Shown: positions 34,895 to 43,345 of the stretch, one piece after another
Layout: each line of letters starts with the position of its first letter
Numbering within the stretch: position 1 is the stretch's first letter
Source: Streptomyces sp. T39
Lineage (GTDB): Bacteria; Actinomycetota; Actinomycetes; Streptomycetales; Streptomycetaceae
Direction of reading: 5' to 3'
DNA: 64,000 nt
Assembly: GCF_008042045.1 (NCBI RefSeq)
Contig: NZ_RDBP01000012.1
Coordinates: 1,679,959-1,743,958, forward strand
Notes under the pieces: model-generated
Seen by the model: the letters and a program-made list of their open reading frames with translations, nothing else
Database searches by the model: none
What the model was told of the DNA's origin: nothing
Position numbers and translations under genes: made by a program

Positions 34895-35587
34895 TCAGTG
34901 ACCTGCGAAGGACTCCAGGATGCCGAGGACGCGCTTGGTATCCGAAAGGTCGGGCAGGACTTCGACGGCTCCGGCGGCGTTCAGTTCCTCCTGGGTGTGG
35001 ATGCCGGAGGCGACGGCGAGGACGCCGGAGCCTGTAGTCAGGGCCGCTTCCACGTCACGAGGGGTGTCCCCAACGAGGACGGTGGGGATGTCGGCCGCAA
35101 CACCATGAAGCCGATGAGCGCGCTCGCGGGCGACAGCGACCAGGTGGGGGCGGAGTTCGGCGTCCGCTCCGTAGGCGCCGACCGGTAGATCAAGCAGGGA
35201 GTCGAGGCCGAACGCGGCAAGCTTTACATGAGCGTTGGCGGAGATGTTGCCGGTGAGTACGGAGGAGACCCAACCGGTCTGAGCCGAGGCGGCTTTCAGG
35301 GCGTCGTGCACACCGGGCAGGGCGGTACCGCGCCTGCGCAGCTCCTCCAGGCGCGCTTCTCCTGCCTGGGCGAGCGCCGTCTCGACGAAGGGCCAGTCAG
35401 GCACGGGTAGCCCTTCGCGGACGAACATGTCGCGCATGATCAGTCGATCCGTACGCCCCTCAGTACGCGCGGGCTCCGTGGGTTCGCGACCTGAGAGGCC
35501 ACGAAAGGCAGCGGCGTAGATCTCCTTGCTGACCCCCGCGTTCTCGATGAGGGTGTGGTCGATGTCCCACAGGACGAAGAGCTCCAT
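34895..35587 (-). CDS. HAD-superfamily phosphatase (phosphoglycolate-phosphatase-like)
   Basis: 230 residues. MELFVLWDIDHTLIENAG has the DxDxT nucleophile motif; SSVLTGNISANA, the Lys-bearing segment and VLVGDTPRDVEAAL complete the HAD site, with an alpha-helical cap between. Likely a small phosphomonoesterase; substrate unknown. Divergent from the XRE/PLD regulator (79-bp shared promoter) and upstream of the radical SAM operon on the same strand, with 105 bp between. Confidence 0.9.
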   Translation of the reverse strand: MELFVLWDIDHTLIENAGVSKEIYAAAFRGLSGREPTEPARTEGRTDRLIMRDMFVREGLPVPDWPFVETALAQAGEARLEELRRRGTALPGVHDALKAASAQTGWVSSVLTGNISANAHVKLAAFGLDSLLDLPVGAYGADAELRPHLVAVARERAHRLHGVAADIPTVLVGDTPRDVEAALTTGSGVLAVASGIHTQEELNAAGAVEVLPDLSDTKRVLGILESFAGH

Positions 35588-35623
35588 GCCGCCAGAGTAG
35601 GCAGTCCGCGAGGTTCCGAACTG

Positions 35624-35641
35624 CGTCCCAAAACGTCCTTG
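35624..35641 (+). promoter_or_regulatory. Operator-like site upstream of the XRE/PLD regulator
   Basis: CGTCCCAAAACGTCCTTG, 25 bp before the regulator start, within the 79-bp divergent promoter shared with the HAD gene. It pairs with the near-identical site at 34874-34891, which makes autoregulation plus control of the radical SAM operon plausible. Confidence 0.65.
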
Positions 35642-35666
35642 CGCGATCACTCGCCGTGCCGATTCG

Positions 35667-36449
35667 ATGGCTGCTGTGAACAACCGACTGCGCACCGTGC
35701 TCGGCCAACGCGGCGTCTCGCCCGATGCACTCGCCGAGATCTGCGAGGTAGATCCCAAGACGGTCAGCCGATGGCTGGGCGGACGGGTTCCCCATGCACG
35801 GCACCGCTTTCGCGTCGCGCGACACCTGCGCGTCGAAGAGACCTTTCTCTGGCCCGAGCCGTCCAAGCGTCCCGGCCGGCCGAGGTACGGGTTAGGCACC
35901 GAGTTGGTCGGCACCTACCAGAACCGGGCCAGCGTGCCCCGGGACGTATGGCTCGCACTGCTGCGAGAGGCTCGGCACGAGATCGGCGTCCTCGTCTTCT
36001 CCGGAACCTTCTTCGCCCAGTCCAACCCCCACGTCGCCAAGATGCTCTCCGAGCGCGCCGCCGACGGCGTGCGGGTTCGCCTGTGCTTCGGCGATCCCGA
36101 CGGACAGGCAGTCGCCGTACGGGGGCGCGAGGAGGGAATCGGCGACACCCTCGCCGCCAAAATCCGCGCATCACTGACGTACTACCGTCCGCTGCTGGGC
36201 GAGGCCGGGTGCGGCGTACGACTCCACGACACCACCCTCTACACGTCCATGTTCCGCTACGACGACAACCTGCTCGTCAACCCACACATCTGGGGTCAGC
36301 CGGCCAGCGCCAACCCCCTGCTGCACCTCAAGAGGGCGGGTGATACGGGGTGGTTCGACAACTACGCTGAAAGCTTCGACGCCGTCTGGGCCGCCGCGAG
36401 GCAATGGGCACCCGACCAGGAGAGGACCGCCGACCATGGGCAGGACTGA
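35667..36449 (+). CDS. XRE-type regulator with PLD-like sensor domain (DUF5919 type)
   Basis: 260 residues. Residues ~5-55 form an HTH (LGQRGVSPDALAEICEVDPK, then TVSRWLGGRVPH). Residues ~95-250 form a phospholipase-D-like alpha/beta fold (IGVLVFSGTFFAQSNPHVAK, VRVRLCFGDPDG) without the catalytic HKD pair, so probably a ligand sensor. Such proteins occur on Streptomyces mobile elements. The 3' end overlaps the NUDIX gene by 14 bp, making a two-gene unit. Likely binds the shared 18-bp site. Confidence 0.88.
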   Translation: MAAVNNRLRTVLGQRGVSPDALAEICEVDPKTVSRWLGGRVPHARHRFRVARHLRVEETFLWPEPSKRPGRPRYGLGTELVGTYQNRASVPRDVWLALLREARHEIGVLVFSGTFFAQSNPHVAKMLSERAADGVRVRLCFGDPDGQAVAVRGREEGIGDTLAAKIRASLTYYRPLLGEAGCGVRLHDTTLYTSMFRYDDNLLVNPHIWGQPASANPLLHLKRAGDTGWFDNYAESFDAVWAAARQWAPDQERTADHGQD

Positions 36450-36903
36450 GTACTACAACGACCCGTCTGCTCCGAAGGCGAACACCCTCATCCCGGCCAG
36501 CAACCTGCTCGTCGCCGACGAGACGGGCGCCATCCTCCTCCAGCGGCGCCGCGACACCGGCCAGTGGGCCCTCCCCGGCGGAGCCCAGGACATCGGCGAG
36601 ACCGCGGCCGAGTGCGCGGTGCGCGAATGCTTGGAGGAGACCGGGATCATCGCGGAGCTCACCGGGTTTCTCGGCGTCTACACCAACCCGAACCACATCG
36701 TCGCGTACACCGACGGCGAGATCCGCCAGCAGTACGAGAACACCTACATCGGCCAGCCTGTCGGCGGAGTGCCTACGATCAACGAGGAGGCCGACGACGT
36801 CCGCTTCATCCAGCCGGCCGACCTCGACCAGTACGACATCCACCCGAGCATGCGCCAGCAGATCGGGGACTACCTGGCCGGCACCTACCCCTACCTCGGC
36901 TGA
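36436..36903 (+). CDS. NUDIX hydrolase coupled to the XRE/PLD regulator
   Basis: 155 residues, ATG with GGAGAGGA upstream and overlapping the regulator. The complete Nudix box is GGAQDIGETAAECAVRECLE followed by ETGI. A regulator-NUDIX pair also occurs on integrative elements such as pSAM2, where the Nudix protein Pif acts in cell-cell transfer signalling; this is a recalled analogy. It might degrade the ligand sensed by the regulator. Its 3' end overlaps the convergent HD gene by 13 bp. Confidence 0.92.
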   Translation: MGRTEYYNDPSAPKANTLIPASNLLVADETGAILLQRRRDTGQWALPGGAQDIGETAAECAVRECLEETGIIAELTGFLGVYTNPNHIVAYTDGEIRQQYENTYIGQPVGGVPTINEEADDVRFIQPADLDQYDIHPSMRQQIGDYLAGTYPYLG

Positions 36904-37454
36904 GCCGCCAGGGCGGCTTCCACCCGCTCCACGGAGGCAAAGATCTCCGGAGCCGCCCGGCGGATGAACCGCCCGACCACGCTGTCGCCCCCGTAGCGGC
37001 TGATGATCTCAGCGACCCGGTCCTGCGCGGTGGTCCGGTCGCCGTCGGGCGTCGTGGTCATGTCGCAGTACACGAGGGCGTCCACCAGCAGCGGCTCGTC
37101 AAGTAAGGGGAACTCCGTCGCGAGCTCCTCTCGCAGCCCGCGCTCCTCTGCCTCAAGGAGCGCAAACGAGTGGTTCGCGACCAACCGCACCAGCCGCTCG
37201 TCGGCCCTGTGCTCGTCCCGAAGGAACCGAGCTCCGTCCAGCGGATGGAAGCCAGTCGCCGCAAGGCGGGGCGCGTATCCGACGTCGTGCAGCGTGGCGG
37301 CAGCGCCGAGGAGGCCGGCATCCAAGCCGAAAACCTGGCTTGCTTCGACCGCTCGCTTGGCTACTCCCTGCGTATGTGCCCACCTCCGTGGCAGCACGCT
37401 GCAGAGCTCGGCCTCCGCGACCTGCGTCGCCCATTCCGTGATCAGATCGCTCAT
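36891..37454 (-). CDS. HD-domain phosphohydrolase
   Basis: 187 residues from MSDLITEWATQVAEAEL; an in-frame Met 20 codons upstream is less likely. The metal-binding HD motif is in TLHDVGYAPRLAATGFHPLD, with an earlier His (WAHTQGVAKRA) and a later VANHSFALLE providing the other ligands. HD enzymes hydrolyse phosphate esters of nucleotides. Together with the NUDIX and HAD genes it adds to a phosphoester-processing cargo. Confidence 0.88.
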   Translation of the reverse strand: MSDLITEWATQVAEAELCSVLPRRWAHTQGVAKRAVEASQVFGLDAGLLGAAATLHDVGYAPRLAATGFHPLDGARFLRDEHRADERLVRLVANHSFALLEAEERGLREELATEFPLLDEPLLVDALVYCDMTTTPDGDRTTAQDRVAEIISRYGGDSVVGRFIRRAAPEIFASVERVEAALAAQPR

Positions 37455-37514
37455 GTCTGGCTCTCTGCCCGTGGTGTAGTCGGCCCAAGCCACGGCATTC
37501 AATGACAGCTGCAC

Positions 37515-37787
37515 AAGGTTCCGTCAGCGTCCCGACCGCCGAGACTGGACCCGAAACGGTGGGCAGGGTCAACCTGTCACCCAACGCTGCACCAGACCCG
37601 TCAGATCACCCCGCCCCATGCCAACAACAAGCCACCGACCAGACGTTCACATGATCCGCCGGACAGAACCTAGTAGTGCTTCGTTAGGTCTGCTGCCTGG
37701 GAGGCCGCGCATGGTGTCTAGGATGCCGAGCATGGTGACCGTCGATGTAGCTTCAGTCGCAAGCCGTACGGGCGCCGGCGGAGGCGG
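37515..37787. other. Island/chromosome junction, possible IS-end remnant
   Basis: No credible gene. The stretch around 37672-37760 (TAGTGCTTCGTTAGG, then two ATG-containing phrases) has lower GC than the NTPase gene that follows and resembles the non-coding left end plus first codons of an insertion sequence, abruptly cut at about 37780. No inverted repeat partner was found. Confidence 0.3.
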
Positions 37788-40700
37788 TCAGGGCGTGGGG
37801 CGCGCGGCCGTGCGGGCGGGGGTGGCGAGGTCGGTCAGGCGGACGCCGTCCACGATCGCGGGGGCCGTGCCGTCGGGGGAGGTGCAGGCGAGGGCGCGGG
37901 TGACGGCCGAGGCGAGGGCGGCGGCCGCGTCGGTGTCCAGGGCTTCGAGCAGGGCGTCCGGGGCGTGTTCCAGGAGGGCCGTGCCGAAGGACCAGTTCGC
38001 AGACGTGACCTCGTAGAACCTGCGCAGGGCGGCCGCGGGCGCACGGTCCAGGAGGACGGGGAACAGACGGGCCACGGCGTCGCCGGGGATCCAGTGCTCG
38101 CCGGGCCAGGCGGGCGTGCAGCGTTCGGCCTCGTGCAGCACGGCGACGGGGTCCAGCAGATCGCCGAGGTCGGGGGAGACGGCCAGGACGGTCAGCGCGT
38201 CCACGCCGACCGCCGAGCCGTCGCGGGCTCTCGTGATCACCTCGGCGGCCAGCTCACGGAGTTCGGGCCGGTTCTCGGGCCGGGCCTCCGCGCCGAAGGC
38301 GAGCAGCTCGGCCGCCGCCGGCAGCGGTCCCTTGTCCAGCAGCCCGCGCAGCCGCCGGATGAACGACGGGCTGAGGGCGGCCCCCGGGGGAGGGGTGACC
38401 AGGTCGGCGGCCGCCGCGTAGATCGGGTCGTCGATGCGTGCCGTCGGCGCCCGGAAGGTGTGTCCGGGCGTCCCGCGGGCGACCCGGTGCTCGTGGTGCA
38501 CGGCGGCGGCCACCGCGCTCTTGCCTGCTTCGTCGTCCTGGTTCAGGGAGCGGGCCAGGTTCTCCCGGTGCATCTGCACGAAGGCGGGGTGGGGCGGCCG
38601 GCCCGTGAGGGCGTCGGCGGCGAACACCTCGGACGCCCACGCGAGCATGGACTGCAGATGGGCGTGGGACAGGAAGGCCAGTCCGTCCAGCGCGCTCATG
38701 TCGTCCTTGCGGCACCCCAGGGCGCGTACGGCCAGTTCGAAGCGGACCCGCAGGTCGGGGCGGGCGTAGGCCCAGGCCTTCCGGTCGTCGTCGGTGGACC
38801 GGAACGTCCACCGGCAGCGCGGCAGCTGGTCGAGCGCGCGGTCGATCTCACGGGAGAAGGCTTCCGCCTCGGGGCCGTGGTGCGACTGGCTGCCGACGGC
38901 GCCGTGGGCAGCCCGGTGCAGCTCGCCGAAGCCGATGGCCCGTTCGGCGGGGTCGGCGATCGTGCGCATGACGGCACCCGCCCGGGCGAGGTCCCGGTGC
39001 GCCAGCCGGGCCGCGAGGCGGCGTATCACCCTGGCCGCGTTGCTGGACGCGCCCATCTCCACGGCCCGCACCACGTCCGCCGGTTCGCGGTAGAAGTGGG
39101 CCCGGGCGCGGGCGGCCCAGTGGTGGCTCAGATTGAACACGCCCTGGACGGCACTGATGTTCACCCCCTCCAGATGGTTCCTGGGGGGCGGGACGCTCGA
39201 CTCGGGCGCCGAGGTCGTGAAGGCCGCTCCGGCGCCGCCTCCTCCGACGAGCGGGGCCGGGTGCTCCACGTCCCGCAGCATCTCGTCCAGGAGCGCGGCG
39301 GCCGAGGCCGGCTCCCCCCGGTCGGCGTGGAGGTGGGCGATGTCGGTGAGCAGCGCGTACCGCTCGCGATGGCCGGAGGGGATGTCCCTGGCCATCTCCG
39401 CCGCTCTGGCGAGGTCGTGGTCGGCCATCCGGCGGGCCGCGGCGCTCTGGTCGGACACCCGCTCCCGCGCGCTCCACTGGTATCCCGCCGGGTCGGCGGG
39501 CGGTTCCTGGATCGAGGCGAACACGCCCTCGATCAGCCGTATCGCGTCCGTCCGGTCCGACGTTCCGCGGGCCTTCGCCGCGGAGAGCTCGGCCCAGGGA
39601 CCGCTGCTCCAGGCGAGGTACCGGTCGGCGAGGACCCGCGCGCGCTCGGGGGACCCCCAGCGTGTCCAGAGCTGCGCGCCGTCGAGCAGGGCGCGTTCCC
39701 AGTGTCCGTCGACGACGACCGTGTCCAGGGGGGCCAGCAGGGAACGGGCGGCGGCCGGGTCCACGTCTTCCAGCACGGCGGCCGCCGGCACGAGATGGGA
39801 CGCCAGTTCCCGCTCCTCGTCCGCGGCCAGGACGTGGGCGCGGACCTCGGCGAGGAACCTGCGGCTGGTGTCCGGGTCGTGCGCCGCCCACGCGGCGGCC
39901 AGTCGCGCCAGGATCCGCAGGCGGGCCGCCGGAGCGACGGCGTCCAGGGACCGCTCGGCCGCCCACAGCAGTTCGGGGGCGTGGGCGGCGCCGGCGCGTG
40001 CCGCGAGATCCAGGTAGTCCGCCGTGCGGTCGCCGCGGATCCTGCCGACGAGGACGCGCGCACGGTCCACGTCCGGCTCGGCGAGGGCGGCGGCGCGGTA
40101 CACGGGGTCCGGATCCGTCCCGCTGCCGGATGTCCGGCCCCGGCTCGCCCGGCCGTGCTCCCACAGGCGCAGCGCGCGCGTGAGGTCGTGCGGGGCGAGC
40201 AGCGTCGCGGCGGTCCGTGCCGCTGCCTCGGCGGAGTGCCGCACCCGGTCGTAGTGGTCGGTTCCGTGCCCGGGGACGGCCAGCGCGGACTCGACCAGCA
40301 GGTCCATCAGGTCCTCGTGGGACGGTTCGCCGGGGCCGGGTCGTGCGTGCCCGACGATCTCCCGGAGCACGGAGAAGTGCTGCCAGGAGGGTTTCAGGCC
40401 GGCCGCGTGCTCCAGGGCCTCCCCGAGACGGCCGAGGCGCGCGAGCAGGCCGAGCGTCCGCGGCGGGAGTGCGTCGACGGACCGTGCGGCCTGGTGCCGC
40501 ACGACGGCGAGGTAGGTCAGCGCGGGCAGGCCGGTGGCGGGGGGCGCGCCTGCGGCGACGTGGTGGGCGATGACGTCGACGAGCTCCAGGAACCGGCCGT
40601 CGGCCCCGAACTCGGCCCTGACGGCGGCGCGCAGTCCGGGGCAGACCAGGCCGGTGGCGTCGTCGTAGCTGCCGGGCCCGGCCTTCAGGAGGTGGGCGAC

Positions 40701-42182
40701 GAGGTGGGCCAGGCCGTAGCGGTCCACCTGCGACCAGTCCACGTCCGCCCAGTCGGGCGCGGTCCCCCGGTAGTGCCGCACGATCCGCTGGTGCCAGTGG
40801 GTCTCGTCGACCCAGCACTCGGGGTGCCGTTCGCGGGATTCCCCGCCCGTGAGGAACTCGCCGATCGAGGTGTGGAAGAAGGCGACGCGGCCGTCCCTGC
40901 GGTCCAGCAGCCAGCGCAGGCCCTCCAGGACCCTGCGGGCGGGTTCCTCGTGTATCCGGGCGCCGGACAGCAGGGCGAGCTGGTCCTCCGTCAGGGGCTC
41001 CCGGGCCACCGTCAGCACACCGATGATCGGCAGGCCCGCGCCCGCCCAGCCGTCCGTCCCGGCCGCTGCGCCCCGCTGCCACGGGGTGAGCTGCTCGCGG
41101 GCGAGCTCCACGAAGAACCCGTACAGGCCGGTGAGGCTGCCCGGGACGCCCCCGAAGACCAGCAGTCGGTCGACCAGTTCGTCGTCCTGCCGGGCGACGG
41201 CGTCGGTCAGGGCCCGTGCATAGGTCGCGAGGTACAGGAAGTTCCCGGCGGCCTTGCGGACCGCGTACCGCTTAGCGCTGCCCGGCAGGTGGCCCCTGGC
41301 CCGCTCCATGCCGATGACGGCGTCCGTCTCCAGGACCCGGTCCGCGTAGGCGCGCAGGTCGGCCGTGACCCGGGGGGAGCCCGCGTCGATGACGACCTCG
41401 GTGAGCCGTTCCTCGCGGGCCGCCCGGAACAGCCGGAGACCGGAGTGCGGCCGGGACGTCATGACCACGCGGACGTTGGGGGGCAGTTCGGGGCCGCGGG
41501 CCAGCCAGTGCAGCAGGCCCTTGCGGGGGTCGGCCAACGCGTCGTCGGCCATCTCGTCCAGCGCGTCGAGCAGCAGGACGATCCTCGCTCCGGGGTCCTG
41601 CGCCGCCAGCACCTCCGCGGGCCCGATCAGGGCCAGGTGGGCCAGGTTGTCGGGGTCGAGCAGGCGGGGTTCCAGTTCGGCCGTGCCGATCTGGACACCG
41701 TGGACGGTGCCGGCGACGTCGCCGATGTCCTGTTCGACTTCCAGGGCGGCGGTGTGCCGGAACGGCGAGACGCGGAGGTCCTCGATCCGGATGCCGACCA
41801 CGCGGCCCTCGGCCTCGACGGATGCGATGTGCTGCCTGATCACCACGGTGAGGCGTTCGGGCTCGAACAGGTCCGGTCGTACGCGGGCGAGCTGATGCCC
41901 GACGGAGAGCAGGAAGGACTGGACGTCGCCGCCGGTCAGGGCGGTGCGGCTGTCCCGCCGGGCGAAGTAGCGCAGCCGCTCAGGGCGGGCCCGCGCCATG
42001 CCGGCGAGCAGGCTGGTCTTGCCCGTGCCCGGCTCGCCCGTCACCAGGACGTACTGGCCGGCCTCCGGCTCCATCGCCCGCTCGATCCGGTCGTACAGCC
42101 ACTCGCGCTCGACGAAGTCCGCCTCCGTCCGGGCCCGCACCACCTCGTCGAAGGCGCGGTCCGTGCGGTCCCGGGCGCTCAC
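37788..42182 (-). CDS. Giant STAND/NACHT-type NTPase with alpha-solenoid C-terminus
   Basis: 1464 residues; GTG start overlaps the cyclase stop by 4 bp. Walker A is VLVTGEPGTGKTSLLAGMA (49-57) and Walker B is RIVLLLDALDEMADD (201-210), the NACHT-like D-x-x-D-E form; VRVVMTSRP is sensor 1. A beta-rich segment (about 120-175, VVGIRIEDLRVSPFRHTAAL) is inserted between the Walker motifs. A winged-helix/helical region follows and ~1000 residues of helical repeats (Ala/Arg/Leu-rich) make a likely sensor arm. STAND NTPases act in bacterial immunity and regulated signalling. No effector domain at either end; partners are the cyclase-like and membrane proteins. Confidence 0.88.
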   Translation of the reverse strand: MSARDRTDRAFDEVVRARTEADFVEREWLYDRIERAMEPEAGQYVLVTGEPGTGKTSLLAGMARARPERLRYFARRDSRTALTGGDVQSFLLSVGHQLARVRPDLFEPERLTVVIRQHIASVEAEGRVVGIRIEDLRVSPFRHTAALEVEQDIGDVAGTVHGVQIGTAELEPRLLDPDNLAHLALIGPAEVLAAQDPGARIVLLLDALDEMADDALADPRKGLLHWLARGPELPPNVRVVMTSRPHSGLRLFRAAREERLTEVVIDAGSPRVTADLRAYADRVLETDAVIGMERARGHLPGSAKRYAVRKAAGNFLYLATYARALTDAVARQDDELVDRLLVFGGVPGSLTGLYGFFVELAREQLTPWQRGAAAGTDGWAGAGLPIIGVLTVAREPLTEDQLALLSGARIHEEPARRVLEGLRWLLDRRDGRVAFFHTSIGEFLTGGESRERHPECWVDETHWHQRIVRHYRGTAPDWADVDWSQVDRYGLAHLVAHLLKAGPGSYDDATGLVCPGLRAAVRAEFGADGRFLELVDVIAHHVAAGAPPATGLPALTYLAVVRHQAARSVDALPPRTLGLLARLGRLGEALEHAAGLKPSWQHFSVLREIVGHARPGPGEPSHEDLMDLLVESALAVPGHGTDHYDRVRHSAEAAARTAATLLAPHDLTRALRLWEHGRASRGRTSGSGTDPDPVYRAAALAEPDVDRARVLVGRIRGDRTADYLDLAARAGAAHAPELLWAAERSLDAVAPAARLRILARLAAAWAAHDPDTSRRFLAEVRAHVLAADEERELASHLVPAAAVLEDVDPAAARSLLAPLDTVVVDGHWERALLDGAQLWTRWGSPERARVLADRYLAWSSGPWAELSAAKARGTSDRTDAIRLIEGVFASIQEPPADPAGYQWSARERVSDQSAAARRMADHDLARAAEMARDIPSGHRERYALLTDIAHLHADRGEPASAAALLDEMLRDVEHPAPLVGGGGAGAAFTTSAPESSVPPPRNHLEGVNISAVQGVFNLSHHWAARARAHFYREPADVVRAVEMGASSNAARVIRRLAARLAHRDLARAGAVMRTIADPAERAIGFGELHRAAHGAVGSQSHHGPEAEAFSREIDRALDQLPRCRWTFRSTDDDRKAWAYARPDLRVRFELAVRALGCRKDDMSALDGLAFLSHAHLQSMLAWASEVFAADALTGRPPHPAFVQMHRENLARSLNQDDEAGKSAVAAAVHHEHRVARGTPGHTFRAPTARIDDPIYAAAADLVTPPPGAALSPSFIRRLRGLLDKGPLPAAAELLAFGAEARPENRPELRELAAEVITRARDGSAVGVDALTVLAVSPDLGDLLDPVAVLHEAERCTPAWPGEHWIPGDAVARLFPVLLDRAPAAALRRFYEVTSANWSFGTALLEHAPDALLEALDTDAAAALASAVTRALACTSPDGTAPAIVDGVRLTDLATPARTAARPTP

Positions 42183-43051
42183 TCCGCACCCTTCGCGGAG
42201 CGGAGGTCCAGCCCGATCAGGGTGCCGCCGGGTGCCACGCGGCCGACCTCGGCGTCGCCCTCGACGGTGCCTTCGAGCCGGTCCGCGCGGATCACGGTGG
42301 CGTCCCCCGCCACTTCGTCCGCCGTCACACGGATCCGGGTCACGGGTGCGTCACCGGTCCGTGCGGGATCCGCGGGGGTCTTCGGCCGGCCGGGCCGTGC
42401 GCCCTCGGCCGCCGGTTCGCCGGGTGCGGGGTCCGGCTGCCCGGCCGGGGTGCCGGGGACCCAGATCCAGGCGTCTCCCCGGTACTCCTTCTCCTCGACC
42501 CGTACCCGCCGGAACGCGTCCGCCGGAACGGTGGTGTACGCGGCCCCCACGGTGTCGTGGAAGACGGACGCCGACACGGCGACGGCCAGACAGGCGTCCG
42601 GTGCCGCCGCGAGCGCCCGGCGCAGGGGTGCGGAGTCGAGGATGCGGCCGATCTCGACCGGGGCCCGGCCGACGAAGCCGTTGGGGCCGGGCGAGGCGGG
42701 GCCGAAGTGGACGGCCGCCCTGAGCCTGAGCCGGGCCCGTGGCACGCGGTTGAGGTTGAAGGCCCGCAGTCCGGCGTCGAGGGAACGCATGAAGGTGTCG
42801 ACGAGAGCGGGCTCGTCGGTTCCCTCGGGCAGCACGGCGAACACGGAGTCGCCGGCCTCCTGCGTCTCCCAGCGGGCGCGGTCGAGCCCGGCCGTCCCCG
42901 CCGACGCGTCCAGCAGCCGTGCGAGGCCCGCCTGGAACTCCCGCTGGGTGACCGGGTCCGAGCGGCCGTACCCCTGCGCGTCGACCGCGAGCAGCAGCCG
43001 GCGCCGGAAGACCCCCGGGCCGCCGTGTCCCTCCGTGCCGTTCCCTGTCAT
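42179..43051 (-). CDS. Class III nucleotide-cyclase-like protein
   Basis: 290 residues. LLLAVDAQGYGRSDPVTQRE places Asp24 where cyclases have the first metal Asp (DIxGF). TQEAGDSVFAVLPEG gives Asp68 as the second. LRAAVHFGPASPGPNGFVG matches the central beta-hairpin. The transition-state Asn-x3-Arg is altered (PVEIGRILD; Arg136 kept, Asn not seen). EEKEYRGDAWIWVPG ends the domain. A Pro-rich linker and a C-terminal beta module (IRVTADEVAGDATVIRADRL, then EGTVEGDAEVG) follow. It may make a cyclic nucleotide or be a catalytically weak signal adaptor. First gene of the operon with the NTPase. Confidence 0.85.
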   Translation of the reverse strand: MTGNGTEGHGGPGVFRRRLLLAVDAQGYGRSDPVTQREFQAGLARLLDASAGTAGLDRARWETQEAGDSVFAVLPEGTDEPALVDTFMRSLDAGLRAFNLNRVPRARLRLRAAVHFGPASPGPNGFVGRAPVEIGRILDSAPLRRALAAAPDACLAVAVSASVFHDTVGAAYTTVPADAFRRVRVEEKEYRGDAWIWVPGTPAGQPDPAPGEPAAEGARPGRPKTPADPARTGDAPVTRIRVTADEVAGDATVIRADRLEGTVEGDAEVGRVAPGGTLIGLDLRSAKGAE

Positions 43052-43345
43052 GACACCTCTCGATGCACGTACATGAGGGGAGAGCGCGCCTCGGCGCTCA
43101 ACTGCCCTGTTGGCGGACGTACTTGCTCCACCGTAGACCGGTGCCGTCTCCCCTCGTGCGGGCGCCGGTGGTGCAGTCGTACACCCGCGTCCGGGAGCGG
43201 ACCTCGTACAAGTACGGAATTCCGGCGTCCGGGTGCGACGGACGGGAGGAGCCGGGGCCGCAGAACCCGTGGAAGTGACTGGTTCGGTCCGGGCGCCGGG
43301 TCCCTACTGGAGGGGACGCACCGTCGATGACCCGAGGAGATCGCC

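Larger units (their letters stand above)
29843..37787. mobile_element. Decayed tRNA-Thr-integrated element with metabolic/signalling cargo
   Basis: The region starts at the tRNA 3' end, carries broken integrase and relaxase remnants, has visibly lower GC than its surroundings and holds only accessory genes. No second copy of the tRNA 3' end (attR) was found downstream by eye, so the right boundary is set at the 37.5-37.8 kb junction where GC and gene type change. An internal deletion seems to have brought the integrase and relaxase 3' parts together. Extent is inference. Confidence 0.6.

Noticed and set aside
37965..43076. Plus-strand 1703-codon frame opposite the STAND NTPase and cyclase-like genes
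   Set aside because: Gly/Arg/Val-rich with no motif, while the minus strand carries clear Walker motifs and cyclase residues.
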